In this document: positions 1 through 9,421 of the stretch, in pieces
Layout: every line of letters begins with the position of its first letter
How positions within the stretch are numbered: the stretch's first letter is position 1
Source of the DNA: Pseudomonas sp. Root562
GTDB lineage: Bacteria; Pseudomonadota; Gammaproteobacteria; Pseudomonadales; Pseudomonadaceae
Assembly: GCF_001427125.1 (NCBI RefSeq)
Contig: NZ_LMGK01000023.1
Location: 186,220 to 250,219, forward strand
Reading direction: 5' to 3'
DNA length: 64,000 nucleotides
Notes under the pieces: generated by a model
Seen by the model: the letters and a program-made list of their open reading frames with translations, nothing else
Database searches by the model: none
What the model was told of the DNA's origin: nothing
Program-made: the position numbers and the translations under genes

Positions 1-779
1 ATCAACCGACGAGGCGCCAATGCCTCGCCCGGCCCCCTTGTGGAGCCCACCACCACACAACGCCCCAGCATTGCGAGACACTCAAAGTTCTGATCGAACA
101 CTTCGCCGCCGATGGTTTCGAGAATCACATCAACTCCACGCCCCTCGGTCAGTTCAAGCACCCGCTCCGGCCACTGGGGAGTGTCGTAGCTAATGGCATA
201 GTCGGCCCCGAGGCTGCGTACAAATGCGCGTCGACTTTCAGTGCTGGCCGTACCGAAAACTGTCTGTGCGCCCATGGCTTTAGCGATCTGCACAGCCAGA
301 CTGCCAACCCCCCCGGCGGCACCTTGAATCAAAACGCTTTCACCTGACTGTAAATGCGCGCATGTGCGTAGAGCGAGGAACGCAGTCACTCCCTGACAAG
401 GTAAACCCGCCATGGCGACGTCGTTCGCCGACTCATCCAGCATTACCAGCATGTCAGCACGGGCAATAGCCTGTTGTGCGTATGCGCCTTTAGACATCAA
501 GGCCATGACCTTGCGCCCGACAACGGCAGGGTCAACGCCCGCCCCTGTTTCCGAAACGCGTCCGACCACCTGAAGTCCGGCTACATGCGGCAGCGTGACA
601 CCACCAACGCGTGTTTCGGGCCGGTTATACATGCCCAACCGTTCACGAATATCTGGAAAATTCACCCCGATCGCAGAGGTGTCTATCAATACCTCTCCGG
701 GCCCCGGTATGGGCGTTGGCAAGTCGACGTACTCGAGTACTTCGGGGCCGCCGAAGCTACGGAACTGAATCGCTTTCAT
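1..779 (-). CDS. Zinc-type alcohol dehydrogenase / NADPH:quinone oxidoreductase family (3' end cut by window edge)
   Basis: Translating the minus strand from the ATG at 779 gives an open frame that runs off the left edge, about 259 residues. It starts MKAIQFRSFGGPEVLEY, typical of the quinone oxidoreductase branch of the MDR superfamily, and contains the Rossmann motif GAAGGVGSLAVQIAK near residue 150. MDR quinone reductases move hydride from NADPH to quinones or activated alkenes in the cytoplasm; the substrate here is unknown. It is probably the last gene of a minus-strand operon (GST, hydrolase, this gene), 113 nt after the hydrolase stop. Family call is firm; the C-terminus is outside the window. 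Confidence 0.9.
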   Translation of the reverse strand, partial: MKAIQFRSFGGPEVLEYVDLPTPIPGPGEVLIDTSAIGVNFPDIRERLGMYNRPETRVGGVTLPHVAGLQVVGRVSETGAGVDPAVVGRKVMALMSKGAYAQQAIARADMLVMLDESANDVAMAGLPCQGVTAFLALRTCAHLQSGESVLIQGAAGGVGSLAVQIAKAMGAQTVFGTASTESRRAFVRSLGADYAISYDTPQWPERVLELTEGRGVDVILETIGGEVFDQNFECLAMLGRCVVVGSTRGPGEALAPRRL

Positions 780-892
780 AATCTGAGATCCTGGATTCTT
801 CGCTCGTCAGATCTGTAGACGCAGGCCTGACTTGGAGCCTAATCGGTGGTGCGGCATGTGCTGTCGAGCAAATCGTCAGTGCATTGTTTCGA

Positions 893-1864
893 TTACTTCA
901 CCCCATTGAGAAACAGCGTGGCGTGTTTCAAAAACAGATCCGGGTATTGATAGATCGCGCCATGGTTTGAATCCGGGTAGATCACCAGCTGGGCGTTGGG
1001 CAAAGTCTGCTGCAGGGTCACGTCATTGGCCGTGTAGAAGACAATGTCCTGGCTGCCGGCGACTACCATCGTCGGTTGCTTGATGCCTTTCAGGTAGTCG
1101 TTGGCGTTGTCGGCCGGCGCTCCCCAGCCAGCGATGGCGGCTGCTTGCGCTGGTGCGGTCTTGCTATCGACGTCGACATCGCGATTGACCTTGCGTGCAC
1201 GCAGACGGGTAAGAAACTCACGTCCGGCGGCCTGGCTTTCTGCGGTTTGGGTGAAAAACACGTCCAACAGCAGCTCATCCGGTATGTCGCGCTTTTTCGC
1301 CAGGTAGCCTTGGAACTCCGGCGTCAGCGAAGCCATGCCTACGCCACCACGAGGTGAGGAGCCGACCAGAATCAGACGACGTACCAGTTCCGGATGATCA
1401 AGCGTCACTTGCTGGGCGATCAGACTACCCATGGAAAAGCCAAGTAAATCAGCCTTGTTTACACCCAGCCGCTGGAGCAGCCCGGTGGCGTATTTGGCCA
1501 TGCCCTGGATATTATTCGGCACTTCACCGCTTGAGCTGGCGACGCCGGCATTGTCGAAAAGTATGACTTCGCGATCACGGGCAAAACCGTCGATGACTTT
1601 CGGGTCCCAACTGTCGAGGTTGCCGACGAAATGCTGGAGAAACACCAGCGGTACGCCACCGGCTTTGCCAAATCGGCGGTAAGCCAGGCGGGCACCATCC
1701 ACTTCGACGAATCGGGTCGGCGCGGTTTGATGGGTGTAGCTGGAAGTCACTTTGGGCTCTGCCGGGGTGGCGCTGGCATGAACCGCCAGTGTCGAGCAGG
1801 TAGTCGCCAGCGCGACGAGGGCGAAGGTACGGCGCAACGCCCACCGGGTGTTGAATACGGTCAT
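893..1864 (-). CDS. Exported alpha/beta-fold hydrolase
   Basis: The predicted 323-residue protein begins MTVFNTRWALRRTFALVAL, a twin-Arg-containing signal peptide ending near AVHASA. The open frame extends upstream to 2185, but that part overlaps the GST gene and looks non-coding, so the ATG at 1864 is chosen. The alpha/beta-hydrolase triad is visible: nucleophile Ser in GFSMGS, acid Asp in VVAGSQDIVF, His in PDSNHGAIYQ. Secreted members include non-heme peroxidase-like and esterase enzymes; the true substrate cannot be read. It sits 71 nt behind the GST gene and is likely co-transcribed under the adjacent TetR repressor. Confidence 0.88.
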   Translation of the reverse strand: MTVFNTRWALRRTFALVALATTCSTLAVHASATPAEPKVTSSYTHQTAPTRFVEVDGARLAYRRFGKAGGVPLVFLQHFVGNLDSWDPKVIDGFARDREVILFDNAGVASSSGEVPNNIQGMAKYATGLLQRLGVNKADLLGFSMGSLIAQQVTLDHPELVRRLILVGSSPRGGVGMASLTPEFQGYLAKKRDIPDELLLDVFFTQTAESQAAGREFLTRLRARKVNRDVDVDSKTAPAQAAAIAGWGAPADNANDYLKGIKQPTMVVAGSQDIVFYTANDVTLQQTLPNAQLVIYPDSNHGAIYQYPDLFLKHATLFLNGVK

Positions 1865-1935
1865 AGAGATGTACCTGATAAAGACGGTGGGTGTAAGGTC
1901 CGCCCCGGACGGGTTGGCGACGGGGCGGAGCAGGA

Positions 1936-2580
1936 TCAAGCGGGACTTTTCACGCTCGGGCGTTGCTGCACCTTGGTTTGCCAGGCAAGGAGCGCGGTGC
2001 ACTCTTCGGGAATGGCGATAGAAGCGAACCCGGCGAACACAAGCCCCGCAAGTACGGTGATGTCGGCCATGGAAAATTGCTCCCCGGCGATATAGGGCTG
2101 GCTGCGTAGGACCTGATCGAAGTAGTGCATTCCAGCGACCGCTTTGTCGCGTTGACGGTTGCCCCAATCGAAACGGCCTTCCCATTCAGGACTCTTGTAT
2201 GGCTGCAGAGCGGCACCGAGCCCCGGCGTGGCGTGGTGGAAGTAAAACCCGACCGGATCCGCTAGTTCGGACTCCGCGCGCTTTTGCATCATGTGGATGA
2301 TGGCCTTTTCCTTCGGCGTCTTGCCGGTGAGAATCGGGTTGCCGTCCAGATTGTCCAGATACTCGGTGATTGCGGTACATTCAGAAATGTTGGTCCCGTC
2401 ATCCAGTTGCAGAACTGGGACGGTACCCAGCGGGTTGATCGCTAGGAATGCGGGTTGCTTGTGTTCCGCTGCGGGCAGGTCGATCTTGATAAACTCTATT
2501 TGCGAGCCCAGGCCTTTTTCGGCCAGAACAATACGAATGCGCAGCGGGTTAGGAAAACCAGGAATATCAAAAATCTTCAT
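1936..2580 (-). CDS. Glutathione S-transferase
   Basis: A 214-residue two-domain GST. The N-terminal thioredoxin fold holds NPLGTVPVLQL (cis-Pro) and the gamma-glutamyl-binding ISECTAITEYL; the alpha-helical C-terminal domain includes the AGEQFSMADIT N-capping box. GSTs conjugate glutathione to electrophiles in the cytoplasm. The gene is first in a minus-strand operon and diverges from a TetR gene, with two palindromes between the starts. This fits an electrophile or quinone detoxification operon (GST, hydrolase, quinone reductase). Specific substrate unknown. Confidence 0.92.
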   Translation of the reverse strand: MKIFDIPGFPNPLRIRIVLAEKGLGSQIEFIKIDLPAAEHKQPAFLAINPLGTVPVLQLDDGTNISECTAITEYLDNLDGNPILTGKTPKEKAIIHMMQKRAESELADPVGFYFHHATPGLGAALQPYKSPEWEGRFDWGNRQRDKAVAGMHYFDQVLRSQPYIAGEQFSMADITVLAGLVFAGFASIAIPEECTALLAWQTKVQQRPSVKSPA

Positions 2581-2602
2581 ACGAGCTCCATAACTATCTA
2601 TC

Positions 2603-2618
2603 TACCTATCGATAGGTA
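2603..2618. promoter_or_regulatory. Candidate TetR operator 1 (16-bp perfect palindrome)
   Basis: TACCTATCGATAGGTA is a perfect inverted repeat 22 nt upstream of the GST start. It shares the core CTATCGATAG with a second palindrome 53 bp away next to the TetR start. Two related palindromes in a divergent TetR promoter region are the usual layout of a repressor that controls itself and its neighbour. Confidence 0.7.
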
Positions 2619-2655
2619 TAAGCTACGGCAAGAACATTTCCACTGTCAACGTCTA

Positions 2656-2667
2656 TCTATCGATAGA
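2656..2667. promoter_or_regulatory. Candidate TetR operator 2 (12-bp palindrome)
   Basis: TCTATCGATAGA is a perfect palindrome ending 11 nt before the GTG start of the TetR gene. Its core is identical to that of the palindrome at 2603-2618. At this position it would overlap the ribosome-binding region of tetR and could block its expression. Confidence 0.65.
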
Positions 2668-2678
2668 AAGGTAAAGTT

Positions 2679-3242
2679 GTGACGACGGATACGCGAGAAA
2701 CGATCATGGCGGTTGCCCGAAAAATGGTGCAGACCCGAGGCTACAACGGCTTGAGCTTTCGTGAACTGGCCAAAGAGGTCGGCATCAAGAGCGCGAGCAT
2801 TCACTACCACTTCCCTACCAAGGGTGACTTGGGTGCGGCTTTGGCCAAACGTTACACCGAGGATGGTCTTCAGTACCTTGAAGGTTTACGAGGCCATTCC
2901 GAAGATTTGAATGTTTGGATGAAGGGTTACACCGACGTATTTCGCATGGCACTGGTCAACGACAATCGCATGTGCCTGTGCGGGATCATGTCCGCCGAAT
3001 ACGATGACTTACCTCCAGAGGTGAGGACAGAGGTTGACGGCTTCACCGAACTGAATGTGCGCTGGCTGACGGAAGTGTTGTCTGTTTGCCGGCCACAGTT
3101 GAGCCTCGAGGAACGACAGCAGCAGGCGCTGGCGATCTATGCGGCGGTGGAGGGCGCTCAGTTGATCGCTCGGGGGCGTGATGACATCAGCGTTTATGAC
3201 AAGACAATCGAGACGTATCGCTCGGCAGGCCTATTACCTTAA
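2679..3242 (+). CDS. TetR/AcrR family repressor
   Basis: A 187-residue protein from a GTG start. The N-terminal helix-turn-helix is clear (LSFRELAKEVGIKSASIHYHF, residues about 25-45), followed by an all-helical ligand domain. The ligand domain contains the motif NRMCLCGIMSAE, common in TetR proteins that sense electrophiles or lipophilic compounds through Cys residues. It diverges from the GST-hydrolase-quinone reductase operon and has two matching palindromes in the intergenic gap, so it most likely represses both units. The effector is unknown. Confidence 0.93.
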   Translation: MTTDTRETIMAVARKMVQTRGYNGLSFRELAKEVGIKSASIHYHFPTKGDLGAALAKRYTEDGLQYLEGLRGHSEDLNVWMKGYTDVFRMALVNDNRMCLCGIMSAEYDDLPPEVRTEVDGFTELNVRWLTEVLSVCRPQLSLEERQQQALAIYAAVEGAQLIARGRDDISVYDKTIETYRSAGLLP

Positions 3243-3415
3243 GGTGCCGCAGTTCTCGACACACCTTAACTGTGGAGTCCAGACCAGCAGCGATGGGCGA
3301 GCAATCGCTGCTGGAACCACAATGACGAACGATCAGATGAGGCAAACGCTGCACCCTCTCTGAACCGCTTCTGATCTAGCGCCAGAGATTTCGCCAAGGG
3401 GTTTCGATCGGTCTA

Positions 3416-4834
3416 TCAATAAATGCTCGCGACCCTGCCATCACCGCTGTCCCAACCTCCCCCCAACGCTTTGTAAATCGCGACTATTCCCCGGTACTCA
3501 TCAATTTCACCCAGTGCTTGAGCGTTCTCGGCGTTCAGCCGTTCACGCTGTGCATCCAGCAGCACCAGATAATCCACCGTGCCTTCCTTGTACTGGATAG
3601 CCGCCAGGTCTGCCGCCGCACGGCTCGACTCACTCTGCTTGATCAACGACAGCAACCGCTGCTGGCGTTTTCCGTAATCGCTGAAGGCGTTTTCCGACTC
3701 TTCCAGCGCCAGCAGTACTTGTTGTTCATAAGTGGCCAAGGCGCCTTCGGCATTGGCGTCGACACCCCGAAGGCGCGCCCGTACGCTGCCCAGGTCAAAG
3801 GCCGCCCAGGTAATGCTCGGTCCCAAGCCCCAGGCTCTGGCCGCGCTGGAGCCAATCTGCGAACCACGGCCGGCGGTGAAACCGAGGAATCCGCTCAAGC
3901 TCACCCTTGGAAACAGGTCTGCGGTGGCCACGCCAATATCTGCCGTAGCGGAAGCCAGCCTGCGCTCGGCGGCTAGCACATCGGGACGCCGGCGCAACAA
4001 CTCGGAGGGATCACCGATCGGCAGTGCTTTGGCGATAGCGGGCAACTCGGCGGGGTTCAACGACACGCTCAATGTATCCGGGCGCTCACCCAAGAGTGTT
4101 GCGATGCGGTTTTTCTGCCGTACCTGCTCCGCTTGCAGTTGCGGAACAGTCGCTTCGACAGCCGCCAAACGTGCGTCGGCACGCACCACGTCGAGCTCGT
4201 TGCCCACGCCCGCGTCGCGCAGGCTGACCGTCACGTTGCGCGAGTCTTGCTGATTCTTCAAATTCGCTAAGGCAATTTCTTCCCGCAGCTGCGCGCCGCG
4301 TAATTGGCCGTAGGCATCCACCAGCTCGGCAATCATCGTGACGCGAAGCTGATACAAGTCTGCCGCCGCAGCATCTTCCTGAGCGTTACTGGATTCAAGT
4401 TGGCGCTGGATCCGGCCGAAGAGATCTACTTCCCACGCCATGTCTAGGCCCAGATCGTAACGCTCGATATTAACTCGTCTGTCGGTCTGGCCCGGCACTT
4501 GCGACTTGCCCTGCTGACTGCTGACGCGGCTAGTGACGACCGGCAAATTGTCGTTGCTGATGTCGTCACGAATCGCACGGGCCGCTTTCCAGCGGGCAAA
4601 CGCGACGCGCAAGTCGCGGTTGCCTTCCAGAGATTTACTCACCAACTGGTTCAGCGTGGGGTCATCAAACTGCTGCCACCACACCGTTTCAAAACGCGAT
4701 TGATCATAGTGGCCGGCTTGCGCCGACTCTATGTTGGCAGGCGCGGTGTCGGGCGTTTTGTAGTCGGGGCCCACCGTGCAGGCGGCGAGCGCGACGACCA
4801 GAAGGCTGGGTAAAAAAAGCTTCAGGGTGTTCAT
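3416..4834 (-). CDS. oprN: Outer-membrane efflux lipoprotein of RND pump, OprN-like
   Basis: A 472-residue NodT/TolC-family outer-membrane factor. It has a lipoprotein signal peptide with lipobox LAAC (Cys19), followed by VGPDYKTPDT, the standard start of mature OprM/OprN proteins. Two OEP repeats follow, with the RRRPDVLAAERRLASATADI segment typical of the family. The start ATG overlaps the mexF stop (ATGA), showing translational coupling. It forms the exit duct for the MexE-MexF pump. The gene order mexE-mexF-oprN matches P. aeruginosa, where this pump exports chloramphenicol, fluoroquinolones, trimethoprim and quorum-signal precursors. Confidence 0.93.
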   Translation of the reverse strand: MNTLKLFLPSLLVVALAACTVGPDYKTPDTAPANIESAQAGHYDQSRFETVWWQQFDDPTLNQLVSKSLEGNRDLRVAFARWKAARAIRDDISNDNLPVVTSRVSSQQGKSQVPGQTDRRVNIERYDLGLDMAWEVDLFGRIQRQLESSNAQEDAAAADLYQLRVTMIAELVDAYGQLRGAQLREEIALANLKNQQDSRNVTVSLRDAGVGNELDVVRADARLAAVEATVPQLQAEQVRQKNRIATLLGERPDTLSVSLNPAELPAIAKALPIGDPSELLRRRPDVLAAERRLASATADIGVATADLFPRVSLSGFLGFTAGRGSQIGSSAARAWGLGPSITWAAFDLGSVRARLRGVDANAEGALATYEQQVLLALEESENAFSDYGKRQQRLLSLIKQSESSRAAADLAAIQYKEGTVDYLVLLDAQRERLNAENAQALGEIDEYRGIVAIYKALGGGWDSGDGRVASIY

Positions 4835-7800
4835 GAATGTGCCTCCTGATTGAGTGCGTTTGCCTGATCGGCCTTGGTGACGCTGCGCGCATTTTTGCGC
4901 TCGATGTAGCGACGGATCAGAACGAAGAACACGGGCGTCAGCAGCAACCCGAAGAAGGTCACACCGAGCATTCCGGAGAACACCGCGACACCCATCGCAC
5001 GACGCATCTCCGAGCCGGCACCAGTGGATGTCACCAATGGAATCACACCCATGATGAAGGCGAAGGACGTCATCAGAATCGGCCGCAGACGCATGCGGCA
5101 GGCTTCCAGCACCGCCTCCAACGGCGACATGCCCTGGTCTTGTTTGTCCTTGGCGAACTCGACGATCAGAATCGCGTTCTTGCAGGCCAGGCCGACCAGC
5201 ACGATCAAGCCGATCTGGGTGAAGATGTTGTTGTCGCCCTTGGAAATGATCACTCCGGCAATCGCCGACAGCAGGGTCATCGGCACGATCAGAATCACTG
5301 CCAATGGCAGGCTCCAGCTTTCATACAGCGCAGCCAAAACCAGGAACGCCAACAGCACGCAAAGCGGGAACACAAGCAAAGCCGTGTTGCCCGACAAGAT
5401 CTGCTGGTAGGTCAGGTCAGTCCACTCGTACGTCATGCCGTTGGGCAATTCTGCCTTCAGCAGTTTTTCAATGGCGGCCTGTGCCTGGCCGGAGCTGTAG
5501 CCGGGTGCTGCACTGCCGTTGATTTCTGCGGTGAGAAAACCGTTGTAGTGCGAGACCCGGTCAGGGCCTGATGTCGGGCTGACCTTGACGAACGTGGCTA
5601 GCGGGATCATCTCGCCGCGATCATTGCGCACCTTCAACTGGCCGATCTGTTGCGGTTCCTGGCGGAACTGTTGCTCGGCTTGTACGTTGACCTGATAAGT
5701 CCGGCCGAAACGGTTGAAGTCATTGGCGTACAGCGAGCCCAGGTAGACCTGCAAGGTGTCGAAGATGTCGTTGATCTTCACGCCGTGGGTCTTGGCTTTC
5801 TCCCGATCGATCGCCGCTTCGACCTGCGGCACGTTGACGGTGTAGCTGGTGAACAGGTTGGCCAGCTCTGGAACAATGCGGCTCTTGCCGATGATGTTCA
5901 TGGTCTCTTTGTATAGCTCGTCATACCCGAGGTTGCCACGGTCTTCGATCTGCAAACGGAAGCCGCCGATGGTACCGAGGCCCTGCACCGGTGGTGGCGG
6001 GAAGACGGCGATATAGGCGTCCTGAATTCCACCGAACTTGGCGTTGAGCGAGGCGGAAATCGCCCCGGCGGACAGCCCCGAGTCCTTGCGCTCATCGAAG
6101 GGACGCAAGCCGATAAAGGCGATGCCGGCGTTCGGGCTGTTGGTAAATCCGTTGATCGACAGGCCCGGAAAAGCCACGGCGCTGTCGAAACCCGGCTCGT
6201 TCATGGCGATGGTGCTCATGCGTCGGATCACCGATTCCGTGCGATCGAGACTCGCGGCATCCGGCAGTTGCGCGAAGGTCACCAGGTACTTTTTGTCCTG
6301 GGTCGGCACAAAGCCGGTCGGCGTGGTGCTGAAACCCATGTAGGTCATGGCGATCAGGCCAGCGTAGATCAACAAAGCGACACTACTGCCGCGCACGATT
6401 TTCGCCACCGCAACCACATAACCATGGCTGGCCTTTTCGAAGAAGCGGTTGAATGGCTTGAACACCCAGCTACCGAGCAAGCGGTCGAGCACTTTGGAAA
6501 AGCGGTCTTTCGGCGCGCCATGGGCCTTGAGCAATACCGCGGCCAACGCCGGTGACAAGGTCAGCGAGTTGAACGCCGAGATCACCGTGGAAATGGCAAT
6601 GGTCAACGCGAACTGTTTATAAAACTGCCCCGTCAGGCCCGAGATGAAAGCCGCTGGCACGAACACCGCGCACAGCACCAGCGCCGTGGCGATGATCGGT
6701 CCGGTCACTTCGCCCATGGCTTTCTTGGTCGCCTCGACCGGTTCCAGCCCGGACTCGATGTTTCGTTCGACGTTCTCCACCACCACAATTGCATCGTCGA
6801 CCACGATGCCGATGGCCAACACCAAACCGAACAACGACAGCGCATTGAGCGAGAAGCCGAGCAAGTGCATCACGGCAAACGTACCGATCAGCGACACCGG
6901 CACGGCCACCAGCGGAATGATCGAGGCGCGCCAGGTTTGCAGGAACAGAATCACCACCAGCACCACGAGGATCAGTGCTTCGAACAGCGTGTGCACCACC
7001 GCTTCAATCGAACTGCGGACGAAGATGGTCGGGTCGTAGACGATCTCGAAATCCATGCCTTCCGGGAAGTTTTTCTTCAGCTCGGCCATCTTCGCTCGCA
7101 CCTGGTCGGAGATGTCGATGGCGTTGGAACCCGGACGCTGGAAGATCGGCATCGCCACCGCTTCCTGGTTATTGAGCAAGGCGCGCAAGGCGTATTGATT
7201 GGAACCCAGTTCGATCCGGGCAATGTCCTTCAGGCGCGTGATTTCGCCTTTCGGGCCGCTTCGGATGATCACGTTTTCAAACTCTTCTTCGCTGACCAAT
7301 CGCCCCTGCGAGTTGATCGACATCTGAAAGCTCGTGGCATTCGGCGCAGGAGGCGAACCCAGTTGCCCGGCAGCGACCTGACGGTTCTGTTCGCGCACCG
7401 CATTGACCACATCGATGGCGGTCAGATTGCGTGACGCGGTTTTATCCGGATCAAGCCAGATACGCAGCGAGTAATCGCCCATGCCGAACAGCTGAACATC
7501 ACCGATACCGTTCAAACGCGCCAGCTCATCCTTGACGTTAAGGATCGCGTAGTTGGACAGGTAAAGCATGTCGTAACGCTTGTCCGGCGACACTAGATGC
7601 ACGAGTAATGTCAGCTCGGGTGAAGCTTTGTCGACGGTGATACCGATGCGTGTCACTTCCTCGGGCAGCTTCGGTTCGGTGCGGGTCACACGGTTCTGCA
7701 CCTGCACCTGGGCGTTGTCCAGGTCGGTGCCCAAGGCGAATGTCACGGTGAGGGTGAGCCGGCCGTCAGCTGTGGATTGCGAGGACATATACAGCATGTT

Positions 7801-8025
7801 CTCGACGCCGGTGATGGCTTGCTCAAGTGGCGCGGCAACCGTTTCGCCAATGACCTTGGGGTTGGCGCCTGGGTAGTTGGCGTGGACCACCACGGTTGGT
7901 GGCACCACTTCCGGGTATTCGCTGATCGGCAACTGGAACAGCGAGATGGCGCCGGCGATCAGGATCAGCAGCGACAGCACGGCGGCGAAAATTGGCCGCG
8001 TGATGAAGAACTGGGAGAACTTCAT
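4831..8025 (-). CDS. mexF: RND efflux transporter, MexF-like
   Basis: A 1064-residue inner-membrane RND (HAE-1) transporter of normal family length. It begins MKFSQFFITRPIFAAVLS (TM1). The proton-relay Asp pair is in GIVVDDAIVVVENVER near residue 405, and the partner Lys is in GLACKNAILIVEFAK near residue 940. It exchanges protons for drugs captured from periplasm and membrane, as a trimer with MexE and OprN. It is 11 nt behind mexE and overlaps oprN by 4 nt. Reading frame is intact throughout, so the pump itself looks functional. Confidence 0.96.
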   Translation of the reverse strand: MKFSQFFITRPIFAAVLSLLILIAGAISLFQLPISEYPEVVPPTVVVHANYPGANPKVIGETVAAPLEQAITGVENMLYMSSQSTADGRLTLTVTFALGTDLDNAQVQVQNRVTRTEPKLPEEVTRIGITVDKASPELTLLVHLVSPDKRYDMLYLSNYAILNVKDELARLNGIGDVQLFGMGDYSLRIWLDPDKTASRNLTAIDVVNAVREQNRQVAAGQLGSPPAPNATSFQMSINSQGRLVSEEEFENVIIRSGPKGEITRLKDIARIELGSNQYALRALLNNQEAVAMPIFQRPGSNAIDISDQVRAKMAELKKNFPEGMDFEIVYDPTIFVRSSIEAVVHTLFEALILVVLVVILFLQTWRASIIPLVAVPVSLIGTFAVMHLLGFSLNALSLFGLVLAIGIVVDDAIVVVENVERNIESGLEPVEATKKAMGEVTGPIIATALVLCAVFVPAAFISGLTGQFYKQFALTIAISTVISAFNSLTLSPALAAVLLKAHGAPKDRFSKVLDRLLGSWVFKPFNRFFEKASHGYVVAVAKIVRGSSVALLIYAGLIAMTYMGFSTTPTGFVPTQDKKYLVTFAQLPDAASLDRTESVIRRMSTIAMNEPGFDSAVAFPGLSINGFTNSPNAGIAFIGLRPFDERKDSGLSAGAISASLNAKFGGIQDAYIAVFPPPPVQGLGTIGGFRLQIEDRGNLGYDELYKETMNIIGKSRIVPELANLFTSYTVNVPQVEAAIDREKAKTHGVKINDIFDTLQVYLGSLYANDFNRFGRTYQVNVQAEQQFRQEPQQIGQLKVRNDRGEMIPLATFVKVSPTSGPDRVSHYNGFLTAEINGSAAPGYSSGQAQAAIEKLLKAELPNGMTYEWTDLTYQQILSGNTALLVFPLCVLLAFLVLAALYESWSLPLAVILIVPMTLLSAIAGVIISKGDNNIFTQIGLIVLVGLACKNAILIVEFAKDKQDQGMSPLEAVLEACRMRLRPILMTSFAFIMGVIPLVTSTGAGSEMRRAMGVAVFSGMLGVTFFGLLLTPVFFVLIRRYIERKNARSVTKADQANALNQEAHS

Positions 8026-8036
8026 GTCAGTGCTCC

Positions 8037-9281
8037 TTATCCGCGAGGTGCAGCGGCAGATTCAGCTTTCACCAGCGCAGGCGATTTAGCTGAAGCAGGT
8101 TGATTGGCGGCTTCGATCGCCTGACGCTGGCGGGCCAGTGTGGTGACCGTTTCCGGGCTGGCCATCGGCGCGTCCTGTGGATCGATCAACGCACCGGGAC
8201 GAACGCGCTGTAAGCCGTTGATGACGATGCGATCCTCTTTCTGCAAGCCGTTGCGCACGATGCGCAAGCCTTCCAGTTTCGGCCCCAGATCGACGCTGCG
8301 ATAAACCGCTTTGTTGTCCTGGTCGACCACCAGTACGAATTTCTTGCCGAGGTCGGTGCCCACCGCCTCGTCTTTGATCAACAGACCGGGATAGGCAGCG
8401 CTGCCCACCAGTTTTAAGCGCGCATACAGACCAGGGGTGTACTGATCGTCGGCGTTATCAAAAACCGCGCGGCCTCGGATGGTGCCGGTTTTCGGGTTTA
8501 CCTGGTTGTCGACAAAGTTCATGTGCCCAAGGTGCGTGTTGCCATCCTCGTTCGACAGGCCCATATACACCGGTGTGGTCTGGCCGCGCTGGCCCTGGCG
8601 GGAAAGCAGGCTGTACTTGAGGAACATGCGTTCGTCCGCATCAAAGTAGGCGTAGACCTTGTCGGTGGAGACCACGCTGGTCAGCGCGGTGGTGTCGGCG
8701 GTGACGATGTTGCCGGCGGTGATTTCCGCGCGGCTGACGCGACCGGTGATGGGCGCCGTGACGCGGGTGAAGCTGAGATTCAAACGCGCCAGATCCAGCT
8801 GCGCCTGAATCGCATCGACACCGGACCGGGCTTCCTGCGCGGTGGTCGTGCGAGTGTCGGCGAGCTCGGCGGAGATCGCGTTGCTGCCTAACAGACGCTG
8901 GCCGCGCTGCGCTTCGTTGCCAGTGCGGACCAGAGTGGCGCGTGCCTGTTGCAGCTGCGCCTCGATGCGATGCACTTCATGTTCGAACGGACGCGGATCG
9001 ATCTGGAACAGCAAATCGCCCTTCTTCACCAGCACACCATCGGTAAAAGCAACGCGTTCGATCTGGCCCGACACCCGTGGGCGAACCTCTACGGTTTCTG
9101 GTGCTTCCAGGCGAGCAGTGACTTCATCCCACTCGGTAATGGGTTGCTCAAGCACTTTCGCGACGGTGACGTGCGGCGCCCCGGGAGCCTGCGCGGCATC
9201 GGGTGTGCGTTCACACGCGGCAAGCGCTACCAGCGCCAACGCAGCAAGGGGATAACGCAAAGGTTTGAGTGACTGTTCCAT
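8037..9281 (-). CDS. mexE: RND periplasmic adaptor lipoprotein, MexE-like
   Basis: A 414-residue membrane-fusion protein. The signal peptide ends in a lipobox (ALAAC, Cys23), anchoring it to the inner membrane. The lipoyl/barrel-sandwich halves are visible (VRPRVSGQIERVAFTDGVLV and APITGRVSRAEITAGNIV), with the alpha-hairpin between them (residues about 105-165). It links MexF to OprN. It is the first gene of the efflux operon; a partial match to the MexT box lies about 80 nt upstream. MexE of P. aeruginosa is also a lipoprotein beginning MEQS, in agreement. Confidence 0.94.
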   Translation of the reverse strand: MEQSLKPLRYPLAALALVALAACERTPDAAQAPGAPHVTVAKVLEQPITEWDEVTARLEAPETVEVRPRVSGQIERVAFTDGVLVKKGDLLFQIDPRPFEHEVHRIEAQLQQARATLVRTGNEAQRGQRLLGSNAISAELADTRTTTAQEARSGVDAIQAQLDLARLNLSFTRVTAPITGRVSRAEITAGNIVTADTTALTSVVSTDKVYAYFDADERMFLKYSLLSRQGQRGQTTPVYMGLSNEDGNTHLGHMNFVDNQVNPKTGTIRGRAVFDNADDQYTPGLYARLKLVGSAAYPGLLIKDEAVGTDLGKKFVLVVDQDNKAVYRSVDLGPKLEGLRIVRNGLQKEDRIVINGLQRVRPGALIDPQDAPMASPETVTTLARQRQAIEAANQPASAKSPALVKAESAAAPRG

Positions 9282-9358
9282 GGGTTGTGTCCGCCAGACG
9301 GTTTGGGAATTTGCGGATTCTCGGCCTCGCGCGAGGTCACGACGAATCGAAGGGAGTG

Positions 9359-9382
9359 AAGTTGGCTATCATCAATAATGAT
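9359..9382 (-). promoter_or_regulatory. Candidate MexT-type activator box upstream of mexE
   Basis: On the minus strand the sequence reads ATCA-N5-GATGAT-N4-AACTT. The P. aeruginosa MexT consensus, from memory, is ATCA-N5-GTCGAT-N4-ACYAT, so the ATCA half is exact and the rest matches about 7 of 11 positions. It lies about 80 nt upstream of the mexE start, in the usual LysR activator position. Match is by eye only. Confidence 0.45.
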
Positions 9383-9421
9383 GGTCGTCATGTTTAATGA
9401 CAAAAAAAGGGATCAGCCCGG

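Noticed and set aside
1865..2185. Upstream extension of the alpha/beta hydrolase frame
   Set aside because: It overlaps the GST gene in another frame and has no family similarity; a signal peptide starts at 1864.
3239..3270. Inverted repeat TTAAGGTG...CACCTTAA after tetR
   Set aside because: Stem is AT-rich with a 16-nt loop and no T-tract, too weak to call a terminator.
4837..7434. Long plus-strand frames opposite mexF and oprN
   Set aside because: They are antisense shadows of GC-rich coding sequence without domain signatures.
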